Shown here: positions 24,678 to 32,965 of the stretch, piece by piece
Layout of the letters: each line of letters opens with the position of its first letter
How positions within the stretch are numbered: the first letter of the stretch is position 1
Origin: an uncultured Lachnospiraceae bacterium
GTDB taxonomy: Bacteria > Bacillota > Clostridia > Lachnospirales > Lachnospiraceae
Assembly (NCBI GenBank): GCA_902783375.1
Contig: CACZQN010000013.1
Location: forward strand, 1 to 33,279
Length of the DNA stretch: 33,279 nucleotides
Direction: 5' to 3'
Notes under the pieces: model-generated
What the model was told of the DNA's origin: nothing
What the model saw: the letters and a program-made list of their open reading frames with translations, nothing else
Databases searched by the model: none
Translations under genes and position numbers: made by a program

Positions 24678-25844
24678 ATGAGAATCATCGGTATGGACAG
24701 TTCCGGCACAGCCTGTTCGGTTGCTGTGCTGGCGGATGGCATCCTTGCCGCAGAATATACCGTAACCCATAAGAAGACGCACTCACAGACGCTGCTTCCG
24801 ATGCTCTCGGAAATCCTTGCGATGTGCGAACTGGACGGCTCCGAGGCAGATGCAATTGCAATTGCTGCGGGGCCCGGTTCATTTACAGGCCTGAGAATCG
24901 GATCGGCAACGGCGAAGGGGCTGGCCTATGCATGGGACGTCCCGATCGTCCCGGTTCCGACGACTGCAGGTCTTGCGTACAATGCCTTCGGCTTCCCGGG
25001 GATCATCTGTCCGATCATGGATGCCAGAAGAAATCAGGTTTATAATGGCCTTTACACCTTCCGTGGTGAGGAACTGGTGACGCTGACGCCGGAGCGGGCG
25101 ATCGGCATCAGCGACCTGGTGCGGGAGCTGGAAAGTCTCTATCAGGGGCAGGAGGTCGTGTTCCTCGGCGACGGCATCGGGCCGTTCAGGGAGGAGATCG
25201 ACCGCACACTTTCCCTCAAACACATCTTTATGCCGGGAAGCCTGGCCGGCCAGCATGCCGGAAGTGTTGCGGCACTGGGAGAACAGTACCTGAAACAGGG
25301 GATCACGGAGGACGCCGTATCCCATGCGCCGATCTACCTCCGGGCATCGCAGGCGGAACGGGAGCGGGAAGAAGTCTCTGTGGCGAAGCAGATGATCCTG
25401 CGGCCGATGGAAGAGAAAGATCTTCCGGCCGTGGCAGGCATCGAAGCGGACAGCTTCCCGGATCCGTGGTCTGAGAAGAGCTTTGCGGAATCCATGCTCT
25501 TCCCGGAGTACCGGATGTTTGTGGCGGAGCTCTCGGGACATGTGCTGGGCTTCGTGGTGACGATGCTTTCCGGTGAGGAAGCGGAGATCGCGACGCTTGC
25601 GGTGAAACCGGGATACCGGGAGAGGGGCGCCGCAAAGAAGATGCTGAAGGATGCGATCGAGGCGCTTCAGAAGGAAGGGATTCGCCGTTTCCTTCTCGAA
25701 GTGCGCGTGTCGAATGCACCGGCAAGACATCTCTATGATTCGCTCGGCTTTACCGAGGACGGGATCCGCCCGCATTTCTATGAGAATCCTGCCGAGGACG
25801 CGGTTCTGATGAGCCTGTCCCTGCCGGAAACGACTGAGAACTGA
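24678..25844 (+). CDS. tsaB: TsaB-RimI fusion: t6A synthesis subunit plus N-acetyltransferase
   Basis: The start at 24678 has AGGAGG upstream; the open frame extends 23 more codons into tsaE but without homology. Residues 1 to about 230 are TsaB, the actin-fold scaffold of the t6A complex (MDSSGTACSVAV, AGPGSFTGLRIG at 64-75). Residues about 238-388 are a GNAT acetyltransferase like RimI, which acetylates ribosomal protein S18: FPDPWSEKSF, the acetyl-CoA loop YRERGAAKKML (313-323) and EVRVSNAPARHLYDSLGF. The fused form is known in some Clostridia. The junction near 231-238 is a short charged linker. Whether the GNAT half still acts on S18 is unknown. Confidence 0.93.
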   Translation: MRIIGMDSSGTACSVAVLADGILAAEYTVTHKKTHSQTLLPMLSEILAMCELDGSEADAIAIAAGPGSFTGLRIGSATAKGLAYAWDVPIVPVPTTAGLAYNAFGFPGIICPIMDARRNQVYNGLYTFRGEELVTLTPERAIGISDLVRELESLYQGQEVVFLGDGIGPFREEIDRTLSLKHIFMPGSLAGQHAGSVAALGEQYLKQGITEDAVSHAPIYLRASQAEREREEVSVAKQMILRPMEEKDLPAVAGIEADSFPDPWSEKSFAESMLFPEYRMFVAELSGHVLGFVVTMLSGEEAEIATLAVKPGYRERGAAKKMLKDAIEALQKEGIRRFLLEVRVSNAPARHLYDSLGFTEDGIRPHFYENPAEDAVLMSLSLPETTEN

Positions 25845-25877
25845 CAAAGAAGAACGGAAAGATAAAGGTTGTAAAAG

Positions 25878-26801
25878 ATGCTGGATATCTGTCTGCTTGG
25901 AACCGGAGGAATGATGCCTCTGCCTTATCGCTATCTGACATCCATGATGGCCCGCTACAACGGCGCATCCGTGCTGATTGACTGCGGGGAAGGGACACAG
26001 ATGGCGATCCGGAAGAAGGGCTGGAGCATGAATCCGATCGAACTGATTCTGATTACCCATTTTCATGGGGATCACATCAGCGGGATCGGCGGGCTCTTGC
26101 TTTCCATGGGGAATGCAGAGCGGAAGGAACCGGTGACCATCGTCGGCCCGAAGGGGCTGGAGAGGGTCGTGCGTTCCCTGCTCGTCATCGCACCGGATCT
26201 GCCATTCGAACTGCATTTCAAAGAGCTGGAGGACGACGTGGAGACCTTTGAAGCGTGCGGCATGAAAATCACTGCATTCCGGGTCCGCCACAATGTCATT
26301 TGCTACGGCTACCGCCTGGACGTCTCCCGCGCGGGGAGATTTCATCCGGAGCTTGCCAGGGAAAATGATGTTCCGATGAAGTTCTGGAGCAGGCTGCAGA
26401 AGGGAGAGACCATCGAGGAAGATGGGAGAGTCTTCACGCCGGATCTGGTGCTGGGCGAGGCCAGGAAAGGCCTGTCCGTGACCTACTGCACCGATACCAG
26501 GCCGGTGCAGCGCATCGTGGAGATGGCTGCCGGGGTGGATCTCTTTATCTGCGAGGGGATGTACGGCGGTCATGAGAATGACGCAAAGGCCAGAGAGAAG
26601 AAACACATGACATTTCTGGAGGCAGCGGAACTGGCGAAGGAAGCACAGCCAAAACAGATGTGGCTGACGCATTACTCGCCGTCCATCGCGAAGCCGGACC
26701 CGTATCTGGATGAGACGAGGGCGATCTTCCCGGAGACCCATCTGGGACGGGACGGGAAGGAACTGGATCTGCTGTTTGAGGAAGAAGAGGAAGAATCCTG
26801 A
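25878..26801 (+). CDS. rnz: RNase Z-like metallo-beta-lactamase-fold hydrolase
   Basis: The 307-residue protein has the RNase Z-type metal motif THFHGDHISG (H61, H63, D65, H66). It also has a second histidine in VRHNVICYGYRL, the metal aspartate in YCTDTRP and the tail pattern HMTFLEAAELAKEAQPKQMWLTHYS (split here over two motifs, HMTFLEAAELAK and MWLTHYS). RNase Z cuts the 3' trailer of tRNA precursors, relevant because local tRNA genes lack CCA. The N-terminus GTGGMMPLPYRYLTS differs from the usual RNase Z GTGSGxP...RNxSS, so it may be a divergent subfamily. It lies inside the t6A gene cluster, 33 bases after tsaB-rimI and three before tsaD. Function as a tRNA 3' endonuclease is probable, not certain. 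Confidence 0.75.
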   Translation: MLDICLLGTGGMMPLPYRYLTSMMARYNGASVLIDCGEGTQMAIRKKGWSMNPIELILITHFHGDHISGIGGLLLSMGNAERKEPVTIVGPKGLERVVRSLLVIAPDLPFELHFKELEDDVETFEACGMKITAFRVRHNVICYGYRLDVSRAGRFHPELARENDVPMKFWSRLQKGETIEEDGRVFTPDLVLGEARKGLSVTYCTDTRPVQRIVEMAAGVDLFICEGMYGGHENDAKAREKKHMTFLEAAELAKEAQPKQMWLTHYSPSIAKPDPYLDETRAIFPETHLGRDGKELDLLFEEEEEES

Positions 26802-26804
26802 TCT

Positions 26805-27815
26805 ATGAGAATACTTGCAATTGAATCGTCCTGCGATGAGACCGCAGCTGCGGTCGTCGAAGATGGCAGAAAAGTACTGTCCAATATCATCTCGTCGCAG
26901 ATCGATATCCATAAACTGTACGGCGGCGTCGTGCCGGAGATCGCTTCAAGAAAGCACATCGAGAAGGTGACGCAGGTCGTGGATGAAGCGCTGCAGGAGG
27001 CAGGAATGGGCCTGCCGGATGTGGATGCCGTCGCGGTGACCTACGGCCCGGGACTGGTGGGTGCGCTGCTGGTCGGCGTGTCTGCGGCGAAGGCACTGGC
27101 ATTTGCTGCAAAGAAACCACTCATCGGCGTCCATCACATCGAGGGGCATATCAGTGCCAATTATCTGACGGCACCGGATCTTGAACCGCCGTTTTTGTGC
27201 CTGGTGGTCTCGGGAGGACACACCAACCTGGTGATCGTCCGGGATTACGGGGATTATGAAGTACTTGGCAAGACAAGAGACGACGCAGCCGGAGAAGCAT
27301 TTGACAAGGTGGCGAGAGCGATCGGCCTCGGCTACCCGGGCGGACCGAAGATCCAGAAGATCTCAGAGCTTGGCAACCCGGATGCGATCGCATTCCCGCG
27401 GGCAAAGATTGACGACAACCCGTTCGACTTCAGTTTCAGCGGGGTGAAGTCTGCCGTCCTGAACTACCTGAATTCCTGTGAGATGAAGGGAGAAACCGTC
27501 GTTCCGGCGGATGTGGCGGCGTCCTTCCAGGCAGCGGTCGTGGATGTCCTGGTGTCCCATACGATTGAGGGCGCAAAGCAGCTGGGCTTCACGAAGCTGG
27601 CCCTGGCGGGCGGCGTGGCATCGAATGCTGTCCTGCGGGCGGAGATGAAGAAGGCCTGCGAGCGGAGAGGGTATACCCTGTACTATCCGGACCCGATTCT
27701 CTGCACGGACAATGCGGCCATGATCGGTGCGGCAGCGTACTATGATTACCGGAACGGTCTGCTCTCGGACTGGTCCCTGAACGCTGTGCCAAACCTGAAA
27801 CTTGGGGAGAGATAA
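26805..27815 (+). CDS. tsaD: tRNA N6-threonylcarbamoyltransferase TsaD
   Basis: TsaD is the catalytic subunit that transfers the threonylcarbamoyl group to A37 of tRNA. The 336-residue protein begins with [16 protein letters not shown], has the metal-binding [10 protein letters not shown] (H111, H115), SGGHTNLV, the [12 protein letters not shown] region and the second metal ligand D302 in [11 protein letters not shown]. Length is typical for the bacterial enzyme. It starts four bases after the RNase Z-like gene and ends five bases before ispD, so these genes form a tight operon. Confidence 0.97.
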   Translation: MRILAIESSCDETAAAVVEDGRKVLSNIISSQIDIHKLYGGVVPEIASRKHIEKVTQVVDEALQEAGMGLPDVDAVAVTYGPGLVGALLVGVSAAKALAFAAKKPLIGVHHIEGHISANYLTAPDLEPPFLCLVVSGGHTNLVIVRDYGDYEVLGKTRDDAAGEAFDKVARAIGLGYPGGPKIQKISELGNPDAIAFPRAKIDDNPFDFSFSGVKSAVLNYLNSCEMKGETVVPADVAASFQAAVVDVLVSHTIEGAKQLGFTKLALAGGVASNAVLRAEMKKACERRGYTLYYPDPILCTDNAAMIGAAAYYDYRNGLLSDWSLNAVPNLKLGER

Positions 27816-27819
27816 ACGA

Positions 27820-28548
27820 ATGAACATAGCCATGATCCTTGCCGGCGGGCGGGGGAACCGGATGCGGTCGGAGACACCGAAGCAATATATGATGCTGGCC
27901 GGGAAACCGGTCCTCAGATGGTCCGTCGAAGCATTTGCCGCCTGCGAAAAGATCGACGGCTTTCTGATCGTCTGTCCGACAGAAGACCGGGAGTGGATCC
28001 GGGAGAATGTCATCATGCTCTGTGAGGATGCAGTACGCGAAAAGTGGATCGGATTTGCCGAGAACGGGAAAGAACGATACCAGTCCTCGTGGAACGGCCT
28101 GCAGATGGTGGAAGGGATGTTCCGCGGCGAAACGGTTACGGTGCTGATCCATGATGCGGCCAGACCCGGGGTCAGCACGGAGATGATTCTTGAGATTCTC
28201 CGGCAGACCGAGATGTATGGGGCGGTGATTCCGATGATCCCGGTCAAAGACACCATCAAGGTTGTGCAGGATGGGGTGATTGTGGAAACACCGGACCGGG
28301 CGACCCTTTTTGCGGCACAGACACCGCAGGCCTTCGACCTTTCTGCGATCATGGAGGCCTACGAGGCGATGTTCCGAAGCGGGGGCGAGCATGCGATTAC
28401 GGATGATGCGCAGGTGATGGAGCGCTACGGTACGCTCCCGGTGCATCTGTGCCCTGGAGATGAGATGAATTTGAAGCTGACGGTCCCGGAGGATCTGCAG
28501 AGGATGGAACAGCTCCTGCGGGAGAAGCACTATTCAGCCGATGCATAG
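27820..28548 (+). CDS. ispD: 2-C-methyl-D-erythritol 4-phosphate cytidylyltransferase
   Basis: IspD makes CDP-methylerythritol in the non-mevalonate isoprenoid pathway. The start ATG 27820 has GGGGAGA nine bases upstream. The 242-residue protein shows the CTP-binding loop MILAGGRGNRMRSETPKQY, VLIHDAARPGVS, KDTIK, AAQTPQAFDL, TDDAQVMERYG and the terminal NLKLTVPEDL. All of these are IspD landmarks. It closes the t6A-type operon and is followed by a terminator about 40 bases downstream. No ispF or other pathway gene is next to it. Confidence 0.95.
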   Translation: MNIAMILAGGRGNRMRSETPKQYMMLAGKPVLRWSVEAFAACEKIDGFLIVCPTEDREWIRENVIMLCEDAVREKWIGFAENGKERYQSSWNGLQMVEGMFRGETVTVLIHDAARPGVSTEMILEILRQTEMYGAVIPMIPVKDTIKVVQDGVIVETPDRATLFAAQTPQAFDLSAIMEAYEAMFRSGGEHAITDDAQVMERYGTLPVHLCPGDEMNLKLTVPEDLQRMEQLLREKHYSADA

Positions 28549-28566
28549 TACCCTCCACAACGGGCA

Positions 28567-28596
28567 TTGTATTTTATGAAAAGGAACTGCTATACT
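28567..28596 (+). promoter_or_regulatory. Possible promoter of redox operon, overlapping the ispD terminator
   Basis: TTGTAT (28567-28572) and TATACT (28591-28596) are 18 bases apart. The -10 box lies on the left arm of the terminator hairpin, so RNA starting here (about 28603) would lack that arm and not terminate. This allows both signals to coexist. Confidence 0.4.
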
Positions 28597-28632
28597 TGGA
28601 TCATGAGATCTGGGGATAGCAGTTTTTGTTTT
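28585..28632 (+). terminator. Terminator after ispD
   Basis: A 9-bp stem AACTGCTAT/ATAGCAGTT (28585-28593 with 28616-28624) has an internal GATC/GATC pairing in the loop and is followed by TTTTTGTTTT. Confidence 0.75.
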
Positions 28633-28727
28633 GAAAGGGGAACAAGGACGAAGCACTTTGATCCGGAATTTGTACGGATGTGCGTGACAAGAAAAATACA
28701 CGATTAAGCAGGAAGGGGGATAATACC

Positions 28728-29588
28728 ATGGACAATCAGATGATCCTGAATAACGGTGTGGTGATTCCACAGCTTGGCTTTGGAACAATCAATCAGATTG
28801 GTGATCAGATCCGGGACAATGTCGCATTTGCACTGAACCACGGCTACAGACTGATCGATACCGCGAACCGGTATGGGAATGAAGTTGAGGTCGGTGAGGG
28901 ACTGAAAGCTTCCGGCCTTGCGCGGGAAGACTATACACTTGAGACAAAGTTGGGTCCGACATTATATGAGAAAGATTCCGCTGTCGATGATACGCTGAAG
29001 CGACTTGGTGTCGATTATATCGATGTGATGATTCTGCATCACCCGGTAAACAATTACATCTATGCATACAGGATGCTTGAGAGGGCCTATCGGGGAGGGA
29101 AACTGCGTGCGATCGGCGTCTCAAACTTTCCGGTGGAGAAACTGCAGGAGATCATTGACCAGTGTGAAGTGGTTCCGGCGCTGATGCAGGTGGAGTGCCA
29201 TCCGTATTATCCGGCAGAGGCAGTGAAAGAATACTGTGACGAGAAAGGAATCCGCCTCCAGTCATGGTTCCCGCTGGGACACGGGAATCCGGAGATGCAG
29301 CAGGAACAGGTCATCACGGATCTGGCAGCAAAATACGGAAAGACACCGGCGCAGGTGATTCTCCGCTGGCATACCCAGATGGGTTTCGGCCTGGTTCCGG
29401 GAAGCCGTTCCTTCGCCCATATCGAAGAGAATGCGAACATTTTTGATTTCAAGATGACAGATGATGAAATCACAGCCATCACCGGGCTGTCAAAGCATAC
29501 GCCGTTCTACCGGGTGACGCCGGAATCGCTGGCGATGCTGGCAACAACGAAATGTAATTTTGAGGAATTAATAATTCAGGGTAACTGA
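28728..29588 (+). CDS. Aldo/keto reductase
   Basis: The start ATG 28728 follows an AGGAAGGGGG ribosome-binding site; an upstream in-frame start at 28680 gives a non-homologous extension. The 286-residue protein has the full catalytic tetrad: Asp44 and Tyr49 (RLIDTANRYGNE), Lys74 (LETKLG) and His104 (ILHHP). NADPH-binding features near the C-terminus include LVPGSRSFAHIEENANIFDF. Such enzymes reduce aldehydes and ketones; the substrate is not deducible. It is followed 12 bases later by a second aldo/keto reductase of only moderate similarity, so the pair is not a recent tandem duplication. It is the first gene of a four-gene redox operon. Confidence 0.92.
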   Translation: MDNQMILNNGVVIPQLGFGTINQIGDQIRDNVAFALNHGYRLIDTANRYGNEVEVGEGLKASGLAREDYTLETKLGPTLYEKDSAVDDTLKRLGVDYIDVMILHHPVNNYIYAYRMLERAYRGGKLRAIGVSNFPVEKLQEIIDQCEVVPALMQVECHPYYPAEAVKEYCDEKGIRLQSWFPLGHGNPEMQQEQVITDLAAKYGKTPAQVILRWHTQMGFGLVPGSRSFAHIEENANIFDFKMTDDEITAITGLSKHTPFYRVTPESLAMLATTKCNFEELIIQGN

Positions 29589-29600
29589 AAGGAGAATACG

Positions 29601-30467
29601 ATGGAATATGTAACTTTGAATACTGGTGCGAAGATGCCGATCGTCGGTTTTGGCGTATTCCAGATCCCGGATCCGGAGATCTGCAAACAGACTATCATTT
29701 CGGCCATCAAGGCGGGATACCGGTCTTTTGACACAGCTGCTTCTTATATGAATGAAGAGGCTGTCGGAGCTGGAATTAAGGAAGCGATTGAGAGCGGCCT
29801 GGTTACGAGAGAAGAACTATTCATCACATCCAAGATGTGGGTGCAGGATATGAAGAATTATGAGATGGCTAAGAAAGCGATCGAGACATCTCTTGAGAAA
29901 CTGGGCCTTGACTATCTGGATCTTTATATCCTCCACCAGGCAATGGGCAATTATTTCGAAGCATACAGAGCCCTGGAAGATGCATATGAAGAGGGAAAAC
30001 TGAAAGCAATCGGCGTGTCGAATTTCTTCCCGCACACCCTTGTGAACCTCTGTGAGAATGTCCGGATCATCCCGGCGGTCAATCAAGTCGAGCTGCATCC
30101 GTTCTTTGCGCAGACTGCTGCACTTGACGTGATGAAGGAATATGGTATACAGCCGGAAGCCTGGGCACCGCTCGCAGAAGGCAAGCATGATATCTTCAAA
30201 CATCCTGTCCTGACGGAAATCGGTGAGAAGTACGGGAAATCCCCGGCGCAGGTCGCTCTTCGCTGGAATGTACAGCGCGGTGTGGTGATTCTTCCGAAGT
30301 CGACGAAGCCGGAGAGAATGGCAGAGAATAAGGACCTGTTCGATTTCGCGCTTACCAAGGAAGAGATGGATCGCATTACGGCGCTGACACTCGATCACAG
30401 TGAGATCATCAATCATTTTGATCCGAAACTGGTACAGTTCCTGAATCGCAGAAACATCCATGATTGA
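29601..30467 (+). CDS. Aldo/keto reductase (second)
   Basis: The 288-residue protein has the tetrad Asp44 and Tyr49 (RSFDTAASYMNEE), Lys78 (ITSKMW) and His112 (YILHQA), plus the cofactor-binding segment VVILPKSTKPERMAENKDLFDF. It belongs to the same broad family as the preceding gene but differs throughout, for example MNEE instead of GNEV after the catalytic tyrosine. GGAGAATACG precedes the ATG. It is second in the four-gene operon, 23 bases before the flavin reductase-like gene. The substrate is unknown. Confidence 0.92.
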   Translation: MEYVTLNTGAKMPIVGFGVFQIPDPEICKQTIISAIKAGYRSFDTAASYMNEEAVGAGIKEAIESGLVTREELFITSKMWVQDMKNYEMAKKAIETSLEKLGLDYLDLYILHQAMGNYFEAYRALEDAYEEGKLKAIGVSNFFPHTLVNLCENVRIIPAVNQVELHPFFAQTAALDVMKEYGIQPEAWAPLAEGKHDIFKHPVLTEIGEKYGKSPAQVALRWNVQRGVVILPKSTKPERMAENKDLFDFALTKEEMDRITALTLDHSEIINHFDPKLVQFLNRRNIHD

Positions 30468-30490
30468 TCAGATAAGAGAGGTAAGAAGTC

Positions 30491-31066
30491 ATGAAAAGAG
30501 ATCTTGGCAGACAGCCGGCGCTGTTTCCGATGCCGGTCCTGATGGTCGCAGCCTATGATGAAAATGAGAGAGTAAATGTGATGAATGCCGCGTGGGGGAT
30601 GATCAGTGCGATGGATAAAGTGACACTGTTCATCGATGAGGACCATAAGACGACAAAGAACATTCACCAGTCAAAGGCTTTTACAGTCAGCATTGCTGAT
30701 GTGGCGCATATGGAGGTTGCTGATTATTTCGGAATTGCATCCGGCAATAAAATCGATGACAAATTCGAGAAAACAGGATATCATGCAGTGAAAAGCAGTC
30801 ACGTGAATGCACCGGTCATCACGGAGTTCCCGGTTGCACTCGAATGTGAACTGGCGGAAGTCATCAACACCGAGAACATGCATGCTGTCATCGGAAAGAT
30901 TATCAATGTCTGTGCGGATGAGGAAGTGCTTGCGGAGAATGGACGGATTGATCCGGCTAAGCTGCATGCGCTGATCTTCGACCAGTTCCAGGCGGGATAC
31001 TATACGGTCGGGGAAAAGGTCGGCCAGGCGTGGAATGCAGGACGCAGCCTCATGAACCAGGAGTAA
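30491..31066 (+). CDS. Flavin reductase-like domain protein
   Basis: The 191-residue protein fits the flavin reductase-like FMN-binding split-barrel family. It starts with PALFPMPVLMVAAYDENERVN (split as FPMPVLMVA and NVMNAAWGMI), has HQSKAFTVSIADVAHMEVADYFG and the GKIINVCADEEVL core. These proteins bind FMN and transfer electrons to partner enzymes or reduce free flavin. It follows the two aldo/keto reductases and precedes an FMN/Fe-S reductase by 14 bases, suggesting that the operon forms a flavin-based redox pathway. Partner and substrate are not evident. Confidence 0.88.
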   Translation: MKRDLGRQPALFPMPVLMVAAYDENERVNVMNAAWGMISAMDKVTLFIDEDHKTTKNIHQSKAFTVSIADVAHMEVADYFGIASGNKIDDKFEKTGYHAVKSSHVNAPVITEFPVALECELAEVINTENMHAVIGKIINVCADEEVLAENGRIDPAKLHALIFDQFQAGYYTVGEKVGQAWNAGRSLMNQE

Positions 31067-31080
31067 GGAAAGGAGCCGGT

Positions 31081-31617
31081 ATGAAAAAAGTTCTGATTAT
31101 CTCTGCAAGTCCGCGAAAGAATGGCAATTCTGATCAGCTTGCAAGAGAATTTGAGAAAGGTGCACTGGAGAGTGGTCATGAAGTGAACTTCATTTCACTC
31201 AGGGAGAAGAAGATCGGCTATTGTCTGGCATGCAATTACTGCCATGCCCACGGAAATGTGTGTGCGGTGAAAGATGACATGGCAGAGATTCTCGCATACA
31301 TGAAAGAGGCAGATGTCTATGTCCTGGCATCTCCAGTCTACTATTATAATGTATGTGCACAGATGAAGACCTTCATAGACAGGACTTTTGCATGCTTCTT
31401 TGAACTGAAAGGGAAAGAGCTGTATTATCTGGCTACCTGTACCGACAGCGGAAAATCATCCGTAGACGGTGCTGTCCAGGCGTTCGAGGGCTTCCGTGTC
31501 TGCCTTCCGGACGCGGCGTTAAAAGGTGTTGTTTATGGAACCGGCAACCCGAATCACGGCGATATTGCGGGGAAACCGGAACTGGAAGAAGCATATGCCA
31601 TGGGAAAGGTTGTATAA
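31081..31617 (+). CDS. NADPH-dependent FMN reductase / iron-sulfur flavoprotein-like
   Basis: The 178-residue flavodoxin-fold protein has an FMN phosphate loop SASPRKNGNSDQLA (8-21), ASPVYYYNVCAQMKTFIDR (83-101) and a compact cysteine set C48-x2-C51-x2-C54-x6-C61. The spacing matches the CX2CX2CX4-7C motif of iron-sulfur flavoproteins. It may therefore carry a [4Fe-4S] cluster next to FMN, or the cysteines may be structural as in related flavodoxin-family proteins. The start ATG 31081 has AAGGAG upstream. It is the last gene of the redox operon; its stop is only six bases from the convergent LysR gene. Confidence 0.85.
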   Translation: MKKVLIISASPRKNGNSDQLAREFEKGALESGHEVNFISLREKKIGYCLACNYCHAHGNVCAVKDDMAEILAYMKEADVYVLASPVYYYNVCAQMKTFIDRTFACFFELKGKELYYLATCTDSGKSSVDGAVQAFEGFRVCLPDAALKGVVYGTGNPNHGDIAGKPELEEAYAMGKVV

Positions 31618-31623
31618 GCCATA

Positions 31624-32490
31624 TTAACCGGCGGTCAGTGTCTGGATGAGCTCGCGGAACTCTTTTCTCTTTTCCTTTTTGAAGATGCAGAGAAAGGTTG
31701 CGTGAGCTCCTTCGTCTTCTAAGGGGATCACGACACGACTGTCCGGGATCGTTTCACTGGCGAGGCTGATATTGCTGAAGAAGCAGGGCAGTGAGGAGGC
31801 TTCGATCAGCGCTTTGTAGCCGGTCCGGTCTTTCTGAGGAAGAAATGTGGAATTCGGGAACAGCGTCGTGTGGACATGGGACCAGAAGCCGAGCTGTGTG
31901 GCCTCGAGGAAGGTTTCACCATCCAGATCCTTTGCGGAGAGGCTGCTGCGGGAAGCAAGCGGATGAACCTTCGGCAGACAGACATACAGGAACTCTTCAT
32001 ATAAAGTGATAGACAGTAAATTCTCCTCGGCAAGAACCTCCGGCGTGATCTGTGTATCTGCGAGAACGATCAGCTGGTAGAGGTCGTTCTTCAGCCCGGT
32101 CAGCAGTGATTCAGGGCCGTCGATCTCTGCGGAAGTCATACGGCCCTCATACAGGGATGTGCAGAGCGGAACCAGCCGCCATAGGGGAGAGAGCGTAACG
32201 GAACCAATGGCGATCTTATGCCTGCTCTGATAAGCCCGCAGGAGATCGCCGTCCAGCTGCCTGGCCTGGGTCAGCAGCGTACGGGAAAGAGAGACGAGGT
32301 ATATACCATCCTCGTTTAGGGTCAGTTTATTCTTCTGGTGTTCAAACAGGGGAATATCATAGTATTCCTCAATCTGACGCATGGATCTTGTCAGAGAAGG
32401 CTGAGAGATATGAAGCTTCTCCGATGCGGCGGAGAGGGTACCACAGTCTGCAAATGCAACCAGTTTCTCAAGCAGTTCAAGCTGAATCAT
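31624..32490 (-). CDS. LysR-type transcriptional regulator
   Basis: The start at 32490 has GGAGG five bases upstream; a Met nine codons earlier lacks this. The 288-residue protein has the LysR winged HTH (about 2-60, with FADCGTLSAASEKLHISQPSLTR split as LSAASEKLHIS and QPSLTRSMRQIE). A substrate-binding domain follows from about 88 to the end. It lies tail to tail with the redox operon, with six bases between stop codons, rather than divergent from it. Control of that operon is possible but not shown by layout. The inducer is unknown. Confidence 0.93.
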   Translation of the reverse strand: MIQLELLEKLVAFADCGTLSAASEKLHISQPSLTRSMRQIEEYYDIPLFEHQKNKLTLNEDGIYLVSLSRTLLTQARQLDGDLLRAYQSRHKIAIGSVTLSPLWRLVPLCTSLYEGRMTSAEIDGPESLLTGLKNDLYQLIVLADTQITPEVLAEENLLSITLYEEFLYVCLPKVHPLASRSSLSAKDLDGETFLEATQLGFWSHVHTTLFPNSTFLPQKDRTGYKALIEASSLPCFFSNISLASETIPDSRVVIPLEDEGAHATFLCIFKKEKRKEFRELIQTLTAG

Positions 32491-32622
32491 AGAAACCTCC
32501 AATACAGGTGAGGCCAACAGGATAGACGGATGATATATAATATAGAAGAAAGTATACCACTTTAAAGGAAAAAAGTAAAAAGAAAGCTTGAAAAAAGATT
32601 TGAAAAAAGTTAAAACAGCCTG

Positions 32623-32651
32623 TTGACAAAAGCGAGATCGCGTGGTATTCT
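32623..32651 (+). promoter_or_regulatory. Promoter of tRNA-Ser genes
   Basis: TTGACA (32623-32628) and TATTCT (32646-32651) are separated by 17 bases, about 40 bases before the first tRNA. The sequence on the left (32491-32620) is AT-rich and should contain the LysR promoter, but I cannot define it. Confidence 0.75.
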
Positions 32652-32699
32652 AATGAAGCTGTTTCATTGATGATCAAGAACAGCTCTTACCTTACGTTT

Positions 32700-32785
32700 G
32701 GAGAGGTGTCCGAGTGGTTTATGGAGCTGGTCTTGAAAACCAGTGATCCCGCAAGGGACCGTGGGTTCGAATCCCACCTTCTCCG
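32700..32785 (+). tRNA. tRNA-Ser (anticodon UGA)
   Basis: The acceptor stem GGAGAGG pairs with CTTCTCC. The anticodon stem CTGGT/ACCAG encloses a loop with TGA at 32734-32736. A long variable arm (GTGATCCCGCAAGGGACC) and the T-arm GTGGGTTCGAATCCCAC complete a class II serine tRNA. The discriminator is G and CCA is not encoded, so it must be added after 3' trimming. Confidence 0.95.
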
Positions 32786-32821
32786 TATCCAATTTCATAT
32801 GGATGTGATGATTCAAGCTTT

Positions 32822-32910
32822 GGAGAAATACCCAAGAGGTTGAAGGGGCTCCCCTGGAAAGGGAGTAGGTCGTTAATAGCGGCGCCAGGGTTCAAATCCC
32901 TGTTTCTCCG
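32822..32910 (+). tRNA. tRNA-Ser (anticodon GGA)
   Basis: The acceptor stem GGAGAAA pairs with TTTCTCC. The anticodon stem CTCCC/GGGAG encloses GGA at 32856-32858. A long variable arm (TAGGTCGTTAATAGCGGCGCC region) and the T-arm CAGGGTTCAAATCCCTG follow. It is class II with a G discriminator and no encoded CCA. It lies 36 bases after the first tRNA-Ser and shares its transcript. Confidence 0.95.
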
Positions 32911-32965
32911 TCGGTTTATCACTTCACAGGTACAAAAAAGAATTTCAAGAAATTCAAAAAAGTGC

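Noticed and set aside
24879-26912. 677-residue open frame on minus opposite tsaB-rimI/rnz
   Set aside because: Antisense shadow of conserved genes; spans several of them without domains.
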